Assembly: GCA_031553035.1 (NCBI GenBank)
Contig: JAVBLY010000006.1
Coordinates: 124,001-188,000, forward strand
Direction of reading: 5' to 3'
DNA from: JAVBLY01 sp031553035
GTDB taxonomy: Bacteria > Bacillota > Clostridia > Peptostreptococcales > Anaerovoracaceae
DNA: 64,000 bases
The notes beneath the pieces were generated by a model. That model was given only the letters and a program-made list of their open reading frames with translations. It did no database searches and had not been told where the DNA came from. Positions 17,128-25,264 of the stretch are shown in pieces (the first letter of the stretch is position 1; each line of letters begins with the position of its first letter). The translations under genes were made by a program, and so were the position numbers.

Positions 17128-17775
17128 ATGCGGAAAAACAGAAAAATACTATTAATGCTTCTTGTGCTGGTATTGGCAATTTCCATGTCAGCCTGCGGCG
17201 GCGGAGATGACGGAACATCCGATACTGCCGGAGACGATGCTGCAGATTCAGCGGGATCGATCGAATCGCTCATAGACTGGATGAAAACAGGAACATTCAG
17301 CTACGACTATAAAATGATTATGGAATATGACGGCAAGACCACAGAATCAGAAGGGGTCATGGCTATGGACGGCGGTGATTTTGCAATTACAATGACCGGT
17401 GAAGTAGCCGGTACCGCTGTTGATACAGGCATCATCATCAAAGATGACAAAATGTACATGGTAGACAATGCAAACAAAATGATCATCACCATGTCAACAG
17501 TAAGCCCTGACTTAACAGGAGGAATGCCCACCGATTACGCAGATATGAAAAAAAGCGGATCAGGTGAAGGCGAAGTCGACGGCAAGACACTGCCATATGA
17601 CGAATATACCATCGAAGGATATTCAGTCAAATACTATATGGACGGCGACAAAGTATATGCCATCGAAAGTGAAGCGGAAGGTGCAAAGAGCCTCATGATA
17701 ATCGAGAATGCCTCAAAGTCGATTCCGGACGGAATATTTGACCTGCCGGAAGGCTATCAGGAAGTATCTTATTGA
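17128..17775 (+). CDS. Lipoprotein with LppX/LolA-like fold, unassigned
   Basis: This 215-residue protein has a lipoprotein signal (LVLAISMSACGGG, lipid cysteine at residue 23). An acidic linker of D, G, A and S follows, then a beta-rich domain of ~180 residues with repeated 'YDGKTTESEGVMAMDGGDFAITM' type strands. This pattern is common in Clostridial lipoproteins that resemble outer-membrane lipoprotein carriers in fold. AAAGGAGG precedes the ATG. It is the last gene before a strong terminator, 26 bases after the zinc-ribbon genes, and links that cytosolic set to the cell surface. Confidence 0.7.
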   Translation: MRKNRKILLMLLVLVLAISMSACGGGDDGTSDTAGDDAADSAGSIESLIDWMKTGTFSYDYKMIMEYDGKTTESEGVMAMDGGDFAITMTGEVAGTAVDTGIIIKDDKMYMVDNANKMIITMSTVSPDLTGGMPTDYADMKKSGSGEGEVDGKTLPYDEYTIEGYSVKYYMDGDKVYAIESEAEGAKSLMIIENASKSIPDGIFDLPEGYQEVSY

Positions 17776-17798
17776 CAATCATATAGACACCCAAAGAC

Positions 17799-17844
17799 AA
17801 AAATCGGTACACACCTCAAACGGGGGGTGGGCCGATTTTTATTT
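17799..17844 (+). terminator. Intrinsic terminator of the zinc-ribbon/lipoprotein operon
   Basis: AAAAATCGG (17799-17807) pairs with CCGATTTTT (17832-17840), with an inner CACC..GGTG pairing, and a T-rich tail follows. Confidence 0.8.
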
Positions 17845-17871
17845 GCCATAATTTACCAATTGTGATATAAT
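17843..17871 (+). promoter_or_regulatory. Sigma-A promoter of yhaM-recD2-comFC
   Basis: TTGCCA (17843-17848), a 17-bp spacer and TATAAT (17866-17871), with an extended -10 (TGA directly before TATAAT). Transcription would start near 17878, 64 bases before the ATG. Confidence 0.7.
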
Positions 17872-17941
17872 CCCTATTACATTATAATGATATAGTAGAA
17901 CTTAAAAAAACAGTTTGTAACGTACTTGCAAGGGAGAAGAC

Positions 17942-18901
17942 ATGAAGGAAATTTACATAACAGGGCTTAAAACAGGCGAAGAAATTACCGATTTTTTCAT
18001 GATAAAAAATATCGCAGTTAAGATCGGATCAAATAAGAAACAATATCTGGACTTGTTGCTGGGGGATAACAGCGGAGAAGTTACAGGAAAGAAATGGGAT
18101 GTTGCCGATACAGAGCTGGACGGGCTGAATACGATTGAAGTCAACGACATCGTTAAGATCAAAGCTCAGGTCACAGAATGGAACGGCATGAAACAGCTTA
18201 AGGTCATGAAGATCAGAAAAGCTGTTGACCAGGACGAGGTCGACATCAAGGATTTCATCAAGGCTGCTCCCGAAGATCCCGAAGAGATGTATAAGTTCAT
18301 CATGGACAGCGCAAACTCTATTAAAGATACAAAGTTCAGAGCTATTTCCGAAAGGGCCCTTAGAAATAATAAGGAGAAGCTTCTCTATTACCCTGCCGCT
18401 GCAAAGAACCACCACGCAGAAATGGCAGGTCTGTTATGGCATATGAAGAGAATGCTCATGATGGCGGTAAGGTACTGCGAAGTTTATACTAATCTGGATC
18501 AGGATCTTCTCATTACCGGAGTCATCCTTCACGACATGGAAAAGCTTGAGGAGATGAACTCGGATGAAAACGGCATCGTTTCCGAATACTCATTTGAGGG
18601 GATTATGCTGGGTCATATTGTACAGGGCGTCAAGAGGATCGACAGATATGCGGAGGAAGTCGACCTTTCAAAAGAGAAGACTATTATGCTGGAACATATG
18701 ATTCTTTCTCATCATTATGAGCCGGAGTTCGGCAGTCCCAAGAAGCCGCTTTTCCCGGAGGCCCAGATCCTTCACTATCTGGATATCGTGGATGCCGGCA
18801 TGTATGACATGGAAGAGGCACTGAATGCGACGGAGCAGGGCGAGTTCTCAGATAAGGTCTGGACCCTGGACAACAGAAAACTGTATAAGAAAGAGTGGTA
18901 G
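17942..18901 (+). CDS. yhaM: 3'-5' exoribonuclease YhaM-type (OB fold plus HD domain)
   Basis: YhaM-family enzymes degrade RNA and single-stranded DNA from the 3' end. The 319-residue length and domain order fit: an N-terminal OB fold (DLLLGDNSGEVTGKKWD..., residues 15-95) and an HD domain with NHHAEMAGLLWHM near 160, LLITGVILHDMEKLEEM near 197 (the HD pair) and MILSHHYEPEFGSPKKP near 255. AAGGGAGAAG precedes the ATG. The stop overlaps the putative start of recD2, so an RNA/DNA-processing nuclease and a helicase are coupled in one transcript. Confidence 0.88.
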   Translation: MKEIYITGLKTGEEITDFFMIKNIAVKIGSNKKQYLDLLLGDNSGEVTGKKWDVADTELDGLNTIEVNDIVKIKAQVTEWNGMKQLKVMKIRKAVDQDEVDIKDFIKAAPEDPEEMYKFIMDSANSIKDTKFRAISERALRNNKEKLLYYPAAAKNHHAEMAGLLWHMKRMLMMAVRYCEVYTNLDQDLLITGVILHDMEKLEEMNSDENGIVSEYSFEGIMLGHIVQGVKRIDRYAEEVDLSKEKTIMLEHMILSHHYEPEFGSPKKPLFPEAQILHYLDIVDAGMYDMEEALNATEQGEFSDKVWTLDNRKLYKKEW

Positions 18902-21177
18902 GAAGCTTGGACGGATTCAAAGCGCCTGAGGAAAAGCTTGGTTACATCGCCGACATCATATATTACAATGAAGAAAACGGATATACCATAGCCGTCGTTG
19001 AAACCGACGACGAACAGTTTACGGCTGTCGGCTATTTGCCCGGGGCAAAGGCAGGCAGACGTTTTACTTTCTACGGGGAATGGAAGGTTCATCCAAATTA
19101 CGGCGAGCAGTTCGCATTCAAGGAGATCAAGGAAGAAATGCCCGAAACAGATAAAGGCATAGAAATGTTTCTCGGCTCCGGCGCTGTCAAAGGGGTAGGT
19201 AAAAAAGTCGCTGCCTCCATAGTGAATAAATTCGGTGACGATACTTTCAGGATCATAGAGGAAGAACCGGAGAGACTTACGGAAATAACCGGGATAGGAA
19301 AGCAGAAGGCCGCAGATATTTGCAGCTCATTCAAAGAGCACAGAGAGTTTGCCGAGGTCACATTATACTTTTCACAATATGGAATTTCCGCCAAAGCCGC
19401 TATGAAGCTGTATGCCGAATACGGGGCGGCTACAATCGATATCATCAACGAAGATCCTTATGTGATGGTGGATGACATCTTCGGCGTTGGATTTAAGACA
19501 GCAGACAGGATCGCAATGAAGATGGGCGCCGATATGGGCAGCTTCGGCAGAATACAAAGCGGGATCAAATATATCCTCTGGAATTACATCGCAGACGGAA
19601 GTACCTATATACCCAGGCAGAAACTGGTTGAACATGCCATAGATCTTCTGGATGTCTCATCTGAGGATATATCAGATAATATGGATTATCTGGCGCTGGA
19701 ATCGGAAATCAAGATCGCAAATCTTAGCGGTGTTCAGTCTTGTTTCATCTCTGCATATTATAATGCCGAAAGAAATATTTGTTTTGAACTTAAGCGTCTG
19801 GAAGATTCAAATCTCAAAATTATCACAGGAGAATTTGAGAATCTCATATCCTCTACAGAAAAAGAGACCGGTATCGAACTTTCACAGAAGCAGAAAAATG
19901 CGGTGCTTCAGTCCTTTAATCACGGCGTCTTTGTCATAACCGGCGGTCCGGGAACAGGAAAGACTACTATAATCAACTCCATAATGGATGTGTTCAGCCA
20001 CTGTGGTTTCAAAACGGCTATAGCAGCACCGACGGGCAGGGCAGCAAAACGGATAACGGAGACCAGCGGATACGAGGCCTCTACCATACACAGGCTCCTT
20101 GAATATTATTATTCCGAGAACAAAGACGAAATGGAATTCGGCAGGAACAAAAATAACCCGCTTGAGCTGGATGCCATAGTAATTGACGAAGCATCGATGG
20201 TGGATGTGATGTTGATGAAAAGTCTTCTTGAGGCCATTCCCGACGGAGCCAGGCTCATCATGGTCGGAGATGCGGATCAGCTCCCTCCGGTGGGAGCAGG
20301 CAATGTACTTTCCGATATGCTGGAAAGCGAAGTCATCCCCTCTGACCGCCTCACAGAAATTTTCAGACAGGCTCAGGAAAGTCTTATCGTAGTCAACGCT
20401 CACAGGATCAATCAGGGCGAATATCCATACTACAACGAAGAAGGAAAAGATTTTTTTCTTCTCAAGCGAAACGGTGAAAAGAAAATTCTTGAAAGCATCA
20501 TCGAATTATGCACAGACAGACTTCCAAAGTTCTATGGGGAATTCGATCCTGTTAAAGATGTTCAAATTCTGACTCCCGTAAAGAAAGGGACTCTCGGCAC
20601 ATATAACCTTAACAGTGAACTTCAGAAGGTTTTGAACCCGCCGTCTCCGGATTTGTCTGAAAAGAAAATCGGTGAGAAGATTTACCGGGAAGGCGACAAG
20701 GTCATGCAGATGAAGAACAACTATAATCTGAAATGGAAGGACAGCCGGGATTTTTCCGAAGGTGAAGGTGTGTTCAACGGGGATGTGGGATATATTTCGT
20801 CCATCGATACAGAATTCGGTGTCATGACCATAGTCTATGACGGATCAAAATATGTCGAGTATGATATGAGCGGTCTGGATGAAGTGGAGACTGCCTACGC
20901 CGTAACTGTCCATAAAAGTCAGGGCAGTGAATTTCCTGTGGTCATCATGCCTGTATCTTATTTCCCGCCGGCATTGGCTACGCGCAACCTCATATACACA
21001 GCGGTAACAAGAGGCCGTGATGATGTCATTCTGGTAGGTTCGGAAGACAAGCTTAATGCCATGGTTGACAACAACCATATAAAAGAAAGATATTCTGCTC
21101 TTGGAATCTGGATACAGGAATTTTTGGGAGTCGGCATTGACGGTCTGCCTTTGGCGTTCGATGAAGAGGGCGTTTAA
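18895..21177 (+). CDS. recD2: ATP-dependent RecD2-like DNA helicase
   Basis: This is a 5'-3' superfamily 1 helicase of 760 residues, the usual RecD2 length. An N-terminal OB-like domain is followed by helix-hairpin-helix motifs (GVGKKVAASIVNKFG and ITGIGKQKAADI, residues 95-140). The motor has Walker A ITGGPGTGKTTI near 350, APTGRAAKR, Walker B VIDEASMVDV near 430, MVGDADQLPPVG, and a C-terminal VTVHKSQGSEFPVV and YTAVTRGR. It acts in DNA repair and replication-fork maintenance. The start is ambiguous: GTG at 18895 overlaps the yhaM stop, and TTG at 18907 is in frame with AGGAA just upstream. Confidence 0.92.
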   Translation: MVGSLDGFKAPEEKLGYIADIIYYNEENGYTIAVVETDDEQFTAVGYLPGAKAGRRFTFYGEWKVHPNYGEQFAFKEIKEEMPETDKGIEMFLGSGAVKGVGKKVAASIVNKFGDDTFRIIEEEPERLTEITGIGKQKAADICSSFKEHREFAEVTLYFSQYGISAKAAMKLYAEYGAATIDIINEDPYVMVDDIFGVGFKTADRIAMKMGADMGSFGRIQSGIKYILWNYIADGSTYIPRQKLVEHAIDLLDVSSEDISDNMDYLALESEIKIANLSGVQSCFISAYYNAERNICFELKRLEDSNLKIITGEFENLISSTEKETGIELSQKQKNAVLQSFNHGVFVITGGPGTGKTTIINSIMDVFSHCGFKTAIAAPTGRAAKRITETSGYEASTIHRLLEYYYSENKDEMEFGRNKNNPLELDAIVIDEASMVDVMLMKSLLEAIPDGARLIMVGDADQLPPVGAGNVLSDMLESEVIPSDRLTEIFRQAQESLIVVNAHRINQGEYPYYNEEGKDFFLLKRNGEKKILESIIELCTDRLPKFYGEFDPVKDVQILTPVKKGTLGTYNLNSELQKVLNPPSPDLSEKKIGEKIYREGDKVMQMKNNYNLKWKDSRDFSEGEGVFNGDVGYISSIDTEFGVMTIVYDGSKYVEYDMSGLDEVETAYAVTVHKSQGSEFPVVIMPVSYFPPALATRNLIYTAVTRGRDDVILVGSEDKLNAMVDNNHIKERYSALGIWIQEFLGVGIDGLPLAFDEEGV

Positions 21178-21178
21178 T

Positions 21179-21925
21179 ATGTTTGAACCGGTTCTGAATT
21201 TTTTATTTCCTTCAGGCCTTTATTGCATGGCCTGCGGCAATCTGATAGACAAATCCCGAGCCTATTCTCTCTGTGACAAATGTATGTCGGAAATAAACTG
21301 GATCACGAAAAACACATGTGATATCTGCGGAAAAGATCTCGGACCTTTTGGTGACGAGAGCAACATATGTTTTGAATGTATGGAAATTGAACACAGTTTT
21401 ACAAGAGGTTTCAGCTGTACCACATATGAAGGACCTGTAAAAGAAATACTCAGTGGACTTAAATACAGAAACAGGCCTTATTTCGCCGGCAATATGGGCG
21501 AAATAATGAAGGACAGAGCGGAAGAATTTATACATGATATAAAAATAGACATTGTGATCCCCGTACCTATGTTCAAAAAGAAAGAAAAGGACAGAGGATA
21601 TAATCAAGCCAGTCTTCTTGCCTCTAGCATCGGAAAAAGTCTTCAAATATTATACAGAGACGATATACTTTTAAAAATGCGGGCAACTTCACCCATGAGC
21701 AGTCTGGATTCGGGAGAAAGGAGAATCAATCTTCATAATGCCTTCGGTATAGGTTATAATAAAGAAGCAGATGTATTTGGCAAGAATATCTTGCTTGTAG
21801 ATGACGTTTATACTACCGGAAGTACTGCAGATGAATGTAGTGATGTGCTTAACCATAACGGCGCATCGAAAGTATATTTTTTCTCATTCACATCCGGAGT
21901 CAACATGAAAAGATTGCCGAACTAA
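21179..21925 (+). CDS. comFC: ComF-family amidophosphoribosyltransferase-like protein
   Basis: ComFC supports DNA uptake during competence and recombination in several Firmicutes. The protein begins with zinc-finger cysteines (CMACGNLI, CDKCM, CDICG, CFECM). A phosphoribosyltransferase domain follows, with the PRPP-binding motif ILLVDDVYTTGST near residue 205 and IVIPVPMFKKKEKDRGYNQA near 120. I chose the ATG at 21179, just after the recD2 stop, with GAAGAGG nine bases upstream. ATG codons further upstream lie inside recD2. It ends 25 bases before the raiA-type RNA and closes the operon. Confidence 0.88.
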   Translation: MFEPVLNFLFPSGLYCMACGNLIDKSRAYSLCDKCMSEINWITKNTCDICGKDLGPFGDESNICFECMEIEHSFTRGFSCTTYEGPVKEILSGLKYRNRPYFAGNMGEIMKDRAEEFIHDIKIDIVIPVPMFKKKEKDRGYNQASLLASSIGKSLQILYRDDILLKMRATSPMSSLDSGERRINLHNAFGIGYNKEADVFGKNILLVDDVYTTGSTADECSDVLNHNGASKVYFFSFTSGVNMKRLPN

Positions 21926-21950
21926 TTTTAGTTTTATAAATAAATAAAAT

Positions 21951-22135
21951 CGTAAAAATGAACTGCCCGTGCTGTGGTTGAAAGTCCAGGCCAGCTACGG
22001 GCAAAAGGACCCACGTAAACCGGACTGCTAAAGCAGCGGCGAGCATGGCGTAGTTTAGAAGTAAGACCTGAAAGGTCAACTTTTCAGGCGAATGTGGGGG
22101 CAAAGACCAGGTCAGGCGGACAGTTCATTTTTACG
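21951..22135 (+). ncRNA. raiA-motif structured RNA
   Basis: A perfect 15-bp closing stem joins 21951-21965 (CGTAAAAATGAACTG) to 22121-22135. Inside are about 155 bases with many G/C-rich short complementary segments, for example TAAGACCTGAAAGGTCAACTT and CTGCTAAAGCAG. It lies upstream of the hpf (raiA) gene in a Clostridial genome. The published raiA-motif RNAs, about 200 nt and highly structured, occur in this position in Firmicutes and Actinobacteria. The assignment rests on context and architecture; I could not run a covariance model. It ends 430 bases before hpf, so it may be a separate RNA and not a simple leader. Confidence 0.75.
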
Positions 22136-22565
22136 GTTTACAATAATTTCTTCCACAGGTTGAATTTTTGATTTGGATATAAAAATAAAATGAGTTCCGA
22201 CAAAAAATATGAATAAATATTTAATCGCTACGTGCATTGAAATGAGTGGATACGAGCCTGAGTGTCCCGGCATGAAAACGCAAAAATGATGAATATATAT
22301 TCATCCTGAACGCTTAGAACCAAAAACATTGAAATTCCAGATATACACAGGGTTATCCACAGGTTAGTGCATCCGAAAAAGTCAGTAAATTCAAGCCTCT
22401 AAACTGAGAGTGTAATAAAGCTTCATGCAAGTGGAGTGTATAAAAATAAATGATTAACAAATTGCTTTTTGGGCAATAAAAAAGGAAAAGAAAACATATT
22501 GTAGAATAACTTAGTAAGCGTGAAAAACCATGCTAATATAAGTCAAGAAAAGAGAGGTAGTAATC
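22136..22565. other. Gene-free interval between raiA RNA and hpf
   Basis: About 430 bases without a credible gene on either strand. It is AT-rich, with a GAGTGGATACGAGC stretch near 22234 and a ribosome site (AGAGAGG) before hpf. I found no well-spaced sigma-A promoter. TAATAT at 22534 lacks a matching -35. Confidence 0.5.
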
Positions 22566-23093
22566 ATGAAGGTAATTATCACCAGCAAAAATTTCAATGC
22601 CAGCGACCGACTTAAGGACACCATCGAATCAAAACTCAGCAAGCTTGGGAAGTACTTTTCAGATGACATCGTAGCCAATGTAACTCTGAGTCATGAAAAG
22701 GGGAGGCAAAAGATTGAGGTTACCATCAATGCAAAAGGCACGATTTTCAGAGCAGAAGATTCAAATGCGGATATGTACACAGGTGTCGACAAGACTGTGG
22801 AAAAACTATCTTCACAGATGTCCAGATTCAAGAGTAAGCTCCAGAGGAAGCACAAAGATAATAAGGCTATCATGTTTGCGGATGTGCCCGACGACGGAGA
22901 TATGGATGAACTGGCAAAGATCGTTAAGCGCAAGAAATTCGATCTTCTTCCCATGTCTACCGATGAAGCTATTTTGCAGATGGAACTTCTGGAACATAAC
23001 TTCTTTGTATTTCTGGATATGGAAACCGATGGTGTGGGGGTTATTTATAAGAGAAAAGACGGTAACTACGGTTTACTGGAAACAGAGATCTAA
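22566..23093 (+). CDS. hpf: Ribosome hibernation-promoting factor, long form
   Basis: Long HPF dimerises 70S ribosomes into inactive 100S particles in stationary phase. The 175-residue length fits the long form. Residues 1-95 are the S30AE/RaiA domain, starting MKVIITSKNF, with DRLKDTIESKLSKLGKYF and the basic VEKLSSQMSRFKSKLQRKH. Residues 118-175 are the dimerisation domain (IVKRKKFDLLPMSTDEAILQMELLEHNFFVFLDMET). AGAGAGG lies upstream of the ATG. A terminator follows, so the gene is probably monocistronic. The upstream raiA-type RNA supports the identification. Confidence 0.95.
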   Translation: MKVIITSKNFNASDRLKDTIESKLSKLGKYFSDDIVANVTLSHEKGRQKIEVTINAKGTIFRAEDSNADMYTGVDKTVEKLSSQMSRFKSKLQRKHKDNKAIMFADVPDDGDMDELAKIVKRKKFDLLPMSTDEAILQMELLEHNFFVFLDMETDGVGVIYKRKDGNYGLLETEI

Positions 23094-23113
23094 ACTACCT
23101 GAGAACAATAGCA

Positions 23114-23138
23114 ATGCCGCCCGAAAGGGCGGTATTTT
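23114..23138 (+). terminator. Intrinsic terminator after hpf
   Basis: GCCGCCC-GAAA-GGGCGGT at 23116-23132, followed by ATTTTA. Confidence 0.85.
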
Positions 23139-23173
23139 AATGGGTTTTGTAATCATATGTTAATTTAATTCTA

Positions 23174-23202
23174 TTGAAAGCGGATACCTTTTCTAGTAGA
23201 AT
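23174..23202 (+). promoter_or_regulatory. Sigma-A promoter of cdaA, probably leaderless
   Basis: TTGAAA (23174-23179), 17-bp spacer, TAGAAT (23197-23202). The ATG of cdaA at 23209 begins six bases after the -10, about where transcription should start, and no ribosome site is visible before it. Confidence 0.65.
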
Positions 23203-23208
23203 TGACCT

Positions 23209-24063
23209 ATGGAAGATTTCATAAACAGATTAGTATCGGGCTTCGGCGTAATGGATCTTGTAGACATTGCCATAATAGCCTTTATCATATATAAGATCCT
23301 CGGCTTCATCAAGAAGACCAGAGCTGAACAGCTCGTCAAAGGACTTGTTGTTCTCATCGCCGTTATGGTCCTTTCAAATCTACTGGGACTGTATGCACTT
23401 CACTGGATTCTTGTTACAACCATGCAATTCGGAGTCTTTGCACTCATAGTGATTTTCCAGCCGGAACTCAGGAGAGGTCTTGAATACGTAGGCAGAACTA
23501 AATTTCTGAAACCTCAATTCGCCACGATGGACAAAGATAAGATCAAATCTACCACAACAGCTATAGTGAAAGCTATAGAATATTTTTCTGTTAATAAAAT
23601 CGGAGCACTTATCGTCATGGAACGTGAAACCGCTCTCACCGATTTTGCGGAGACAGGGATTATTGTGGACAGTGACGTTTCCCCGGAAGTTCTTGAAAAT
23701 ATTTTCTATGAAGGTGCCCCTCTCCATGACGGTGCTGCTATTATCCGGGGAAGCAAAGTCTATGCGGCAGGCTGCGTACTGCCCCTGACAAAGAATAAGG
23801 ATCTTGACACGGAGATAGGCACAAGGCACAGGGCAGGCATAGGTATTACCGAAATATCCGATGCCGTTGTCATAATTGTATCAGAGGAAACAGGAATCAT
23901 TTCAACTTCAAGCGATGGCAAGCTTACCAGATTTCTCGATACCAAAACAGTAGAAAAAATTCTTCTTAACATCTACCTCACAGATGATATAAAAGACAGA
24001 GCAAGAAGCATCAAAAATCCACTGGTCAGTTTGTTCAGGAGGAAAAAAGATGTTTCAAAATAA
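23209..24063 (+). CDS. cdaA: Diadenylate cyclase CdaA
   Basis: CdaA makes the second messenger c-di-AMP from two ATP at the membrane. It has 284 residues: three hydrophobic helices in residues 12-85, then a DAC domain. The catalytic motifs are LHDGAAIIRG (DGA) near residue 175 and GTRHRAGIGITE (RHR) near residue 206. The ATG at 23209 lacks a Shine-Dalgarno sequence, and the promoter places the transcript start at or next to it. cdaR overlaps the 3' end by 14 bases and glmM follows, the conserved cdaA-cdaR-glmM order linking c-di-AMP to cell-wall synthesis and osmotic balance. Confidence 0.95.
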   Translation: MEDFINRLVSGFGVMDLVDIAIIAFIIYKILGFIKKTRAEQLVKGLVVLIAVMVLSNLLGLYALHWILVTTMQFGVFALIVIFQPELRRGLEYVGRTKFLKPQFATMDKDKIKSTTTAIVKAIEYFSVNKIGALIVMERETALTDFAETGIIVDSDVSPEVLENIFYEGAPLHDGAAIIRGSKVYAAGCVLPLTKNKDLDTEIGTRHRAGIGITEISDAVVIIVSEETGIISTSSDGKLTRFLDTKTVEKILLNIYLTDDIKDRARSIKNPLVSLFRRKKDVSK

Positions 24064-25258
24064 CAAAGTCAACTTAGTAATTTCCATTGTTGCAGCCATC
24101 GCTATCTGGGCGTATGTTGTGGTTGCTATAAACCCCGATGAAACGAGAACCATAAAGAATGTACAGGTCAAACTGACCAATGTGGAAACTCTGGAAGACA
24201 AGGGGCTGACCATTGCAGATAATGAAAACTATACAGTGGACGTAGTCATCAAGGGATCACGTTCAGATACAACCCAGGTGACGGCTAAAGATATTGAAGC
24301 AACAGCAAATGTCTTCGGTTTTCCCAAAGGAGAAAATGAAGTCAGGGTGGTAGTGACCGTTCCTGACAAAGTTAGCCTGCAGGAAGTAAAGCCGCAATTT
24401 ATTACTATAAATGTAGATGAATACGTAACTGTCAGCAGGCCGATCAAGATAGATTTCAACGGTGAATTCAAGGAAGGAACCGAGCCGGGATTTGTATCGG
24501 CCATACCGGAAGAAGTGGAAGTTTCCGGAGCACAATCTATTGTAAAAAATGTATCGTATGTTGAAGCTAACGTTGACAGCGAAGACGTAAAAGATTCAGA
24601 AAGCACAATTGAAGTAAAGGCAGTCCCTGCTGACCAAAAGGGCAATCCTGTTGACGGCCTCACTCTTTCTCAGGATAAAATCGCCATCACAAGCACTCTG
24701 TGTTATGTCAAAACAGTGCCTTTAAAAGTACCTGTAAGAGGAGAAGTTTCATCTGAATATGAAGTAACCGGGACTAAGGTCCCTGATGAAGTCACGATTA
24801 AGGGAATCAAATCAGAAATAGATAAAATAAATAAAGTGGAGTCCCGATCTGTCAATATAAGTGATATAACAGAGACAACAGAGATTCCTCTAAGATTTAA
24901 CTTCCCGGACAAAGTCGAGCTTGCTGAAAGTTCTGAGAACATTTCCATGACTGTTGAAATCAGCGGGATTTCAGTAAAAGACTTTACTTTTGCCAGTAGT
25001 GAAATCCAATTGGAAAACCTAAGAGATGGTTATCAGGCATTGATAAATGAGGAACAAATTACCGTCACCGTATATGGAGAGAAAAGTATAATTGACAGCC
25101 TTAAGAGAGGCGATATCAAATTAACTATAGATATGAGCGGTGCCGATTATTCAAATGATACATATAAGGGTACAATAAAATGTACCATTGATGGTCAGAC
25201 AAATGATATTACTATAAAACCTGAGGCTATTCAGGTGGAGATCAATGAAATAGGATAG
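24050..25258 (+). CDS. cdaR: CdaA regulatory protein CdaR (YbbR domains)
   Basis: CdaR is a membrane-anchored extracytoplasmic protein that binds and modulates CdaA. The 402-residue protein has one N-terminal membrane helix (LVISIVAAIAIWAYVVVAI) followed by four YbbR repeats of ~80 residues. These show motifs such as VKLTNVETLEDKGLTI, VSGAQSIVKNVSYVEANVD, VTIKGIKSEIDKINKVESR and VTVYGEKSIIDSL. It overlaps cdaA by 14 bases, and glmM starts seven bases after its stop. Length and repeat number are normal for Firmicutes. Confidence 0.93.
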   Translation: MFQNNKVNLVISIVAAIAIWAYVVVAINPDETRTIKNVQVKLTNVETLEDKGLTIADNENYTVDVVIKGSRSDTTQVTAKDIEATANVFGFPKGENEVRVVVTVPDKVSLQEVKPQFITINVDEYVTVSRPIKIDFNGEFKEGTEPGFVSAIPEEVEVSGAQSIVKNVSYVEANVDSEDVKDSESTIEVKAVPADQKGNPVDGLTLSQDKIAITSTLCYVKTVPLKVPVRGEVSSEYEVTGTKVPDEVTIKGIKSEIDKINKVESRSVNISDITETTEIPLRFNFPDKVELAESSENISMTVEISGISVKDFTFASSEIQLENLRDGYQALINEEQITVTVYGEKSIIDSLKRGDIKLTIDMSGADYSNDTYKGTIKCTIDGQTNDITIKPEAIQVEINEIG

Positions 25259-25264
25259 GTGGAT

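Noticed and set aside
21101..21178. Longer form of ComFC starting at 21101
   Set aside because: It would overlap recD2 by about 77 bases. The ATG at 21179 has a good ribosome site and begins the conserved part of the family.
22499..22539. Sigma-A promoter for hpf (TTGTAG ... TAATAT)
   Set aside because: The spacer would be 29 bases, far from the usual 16-18.
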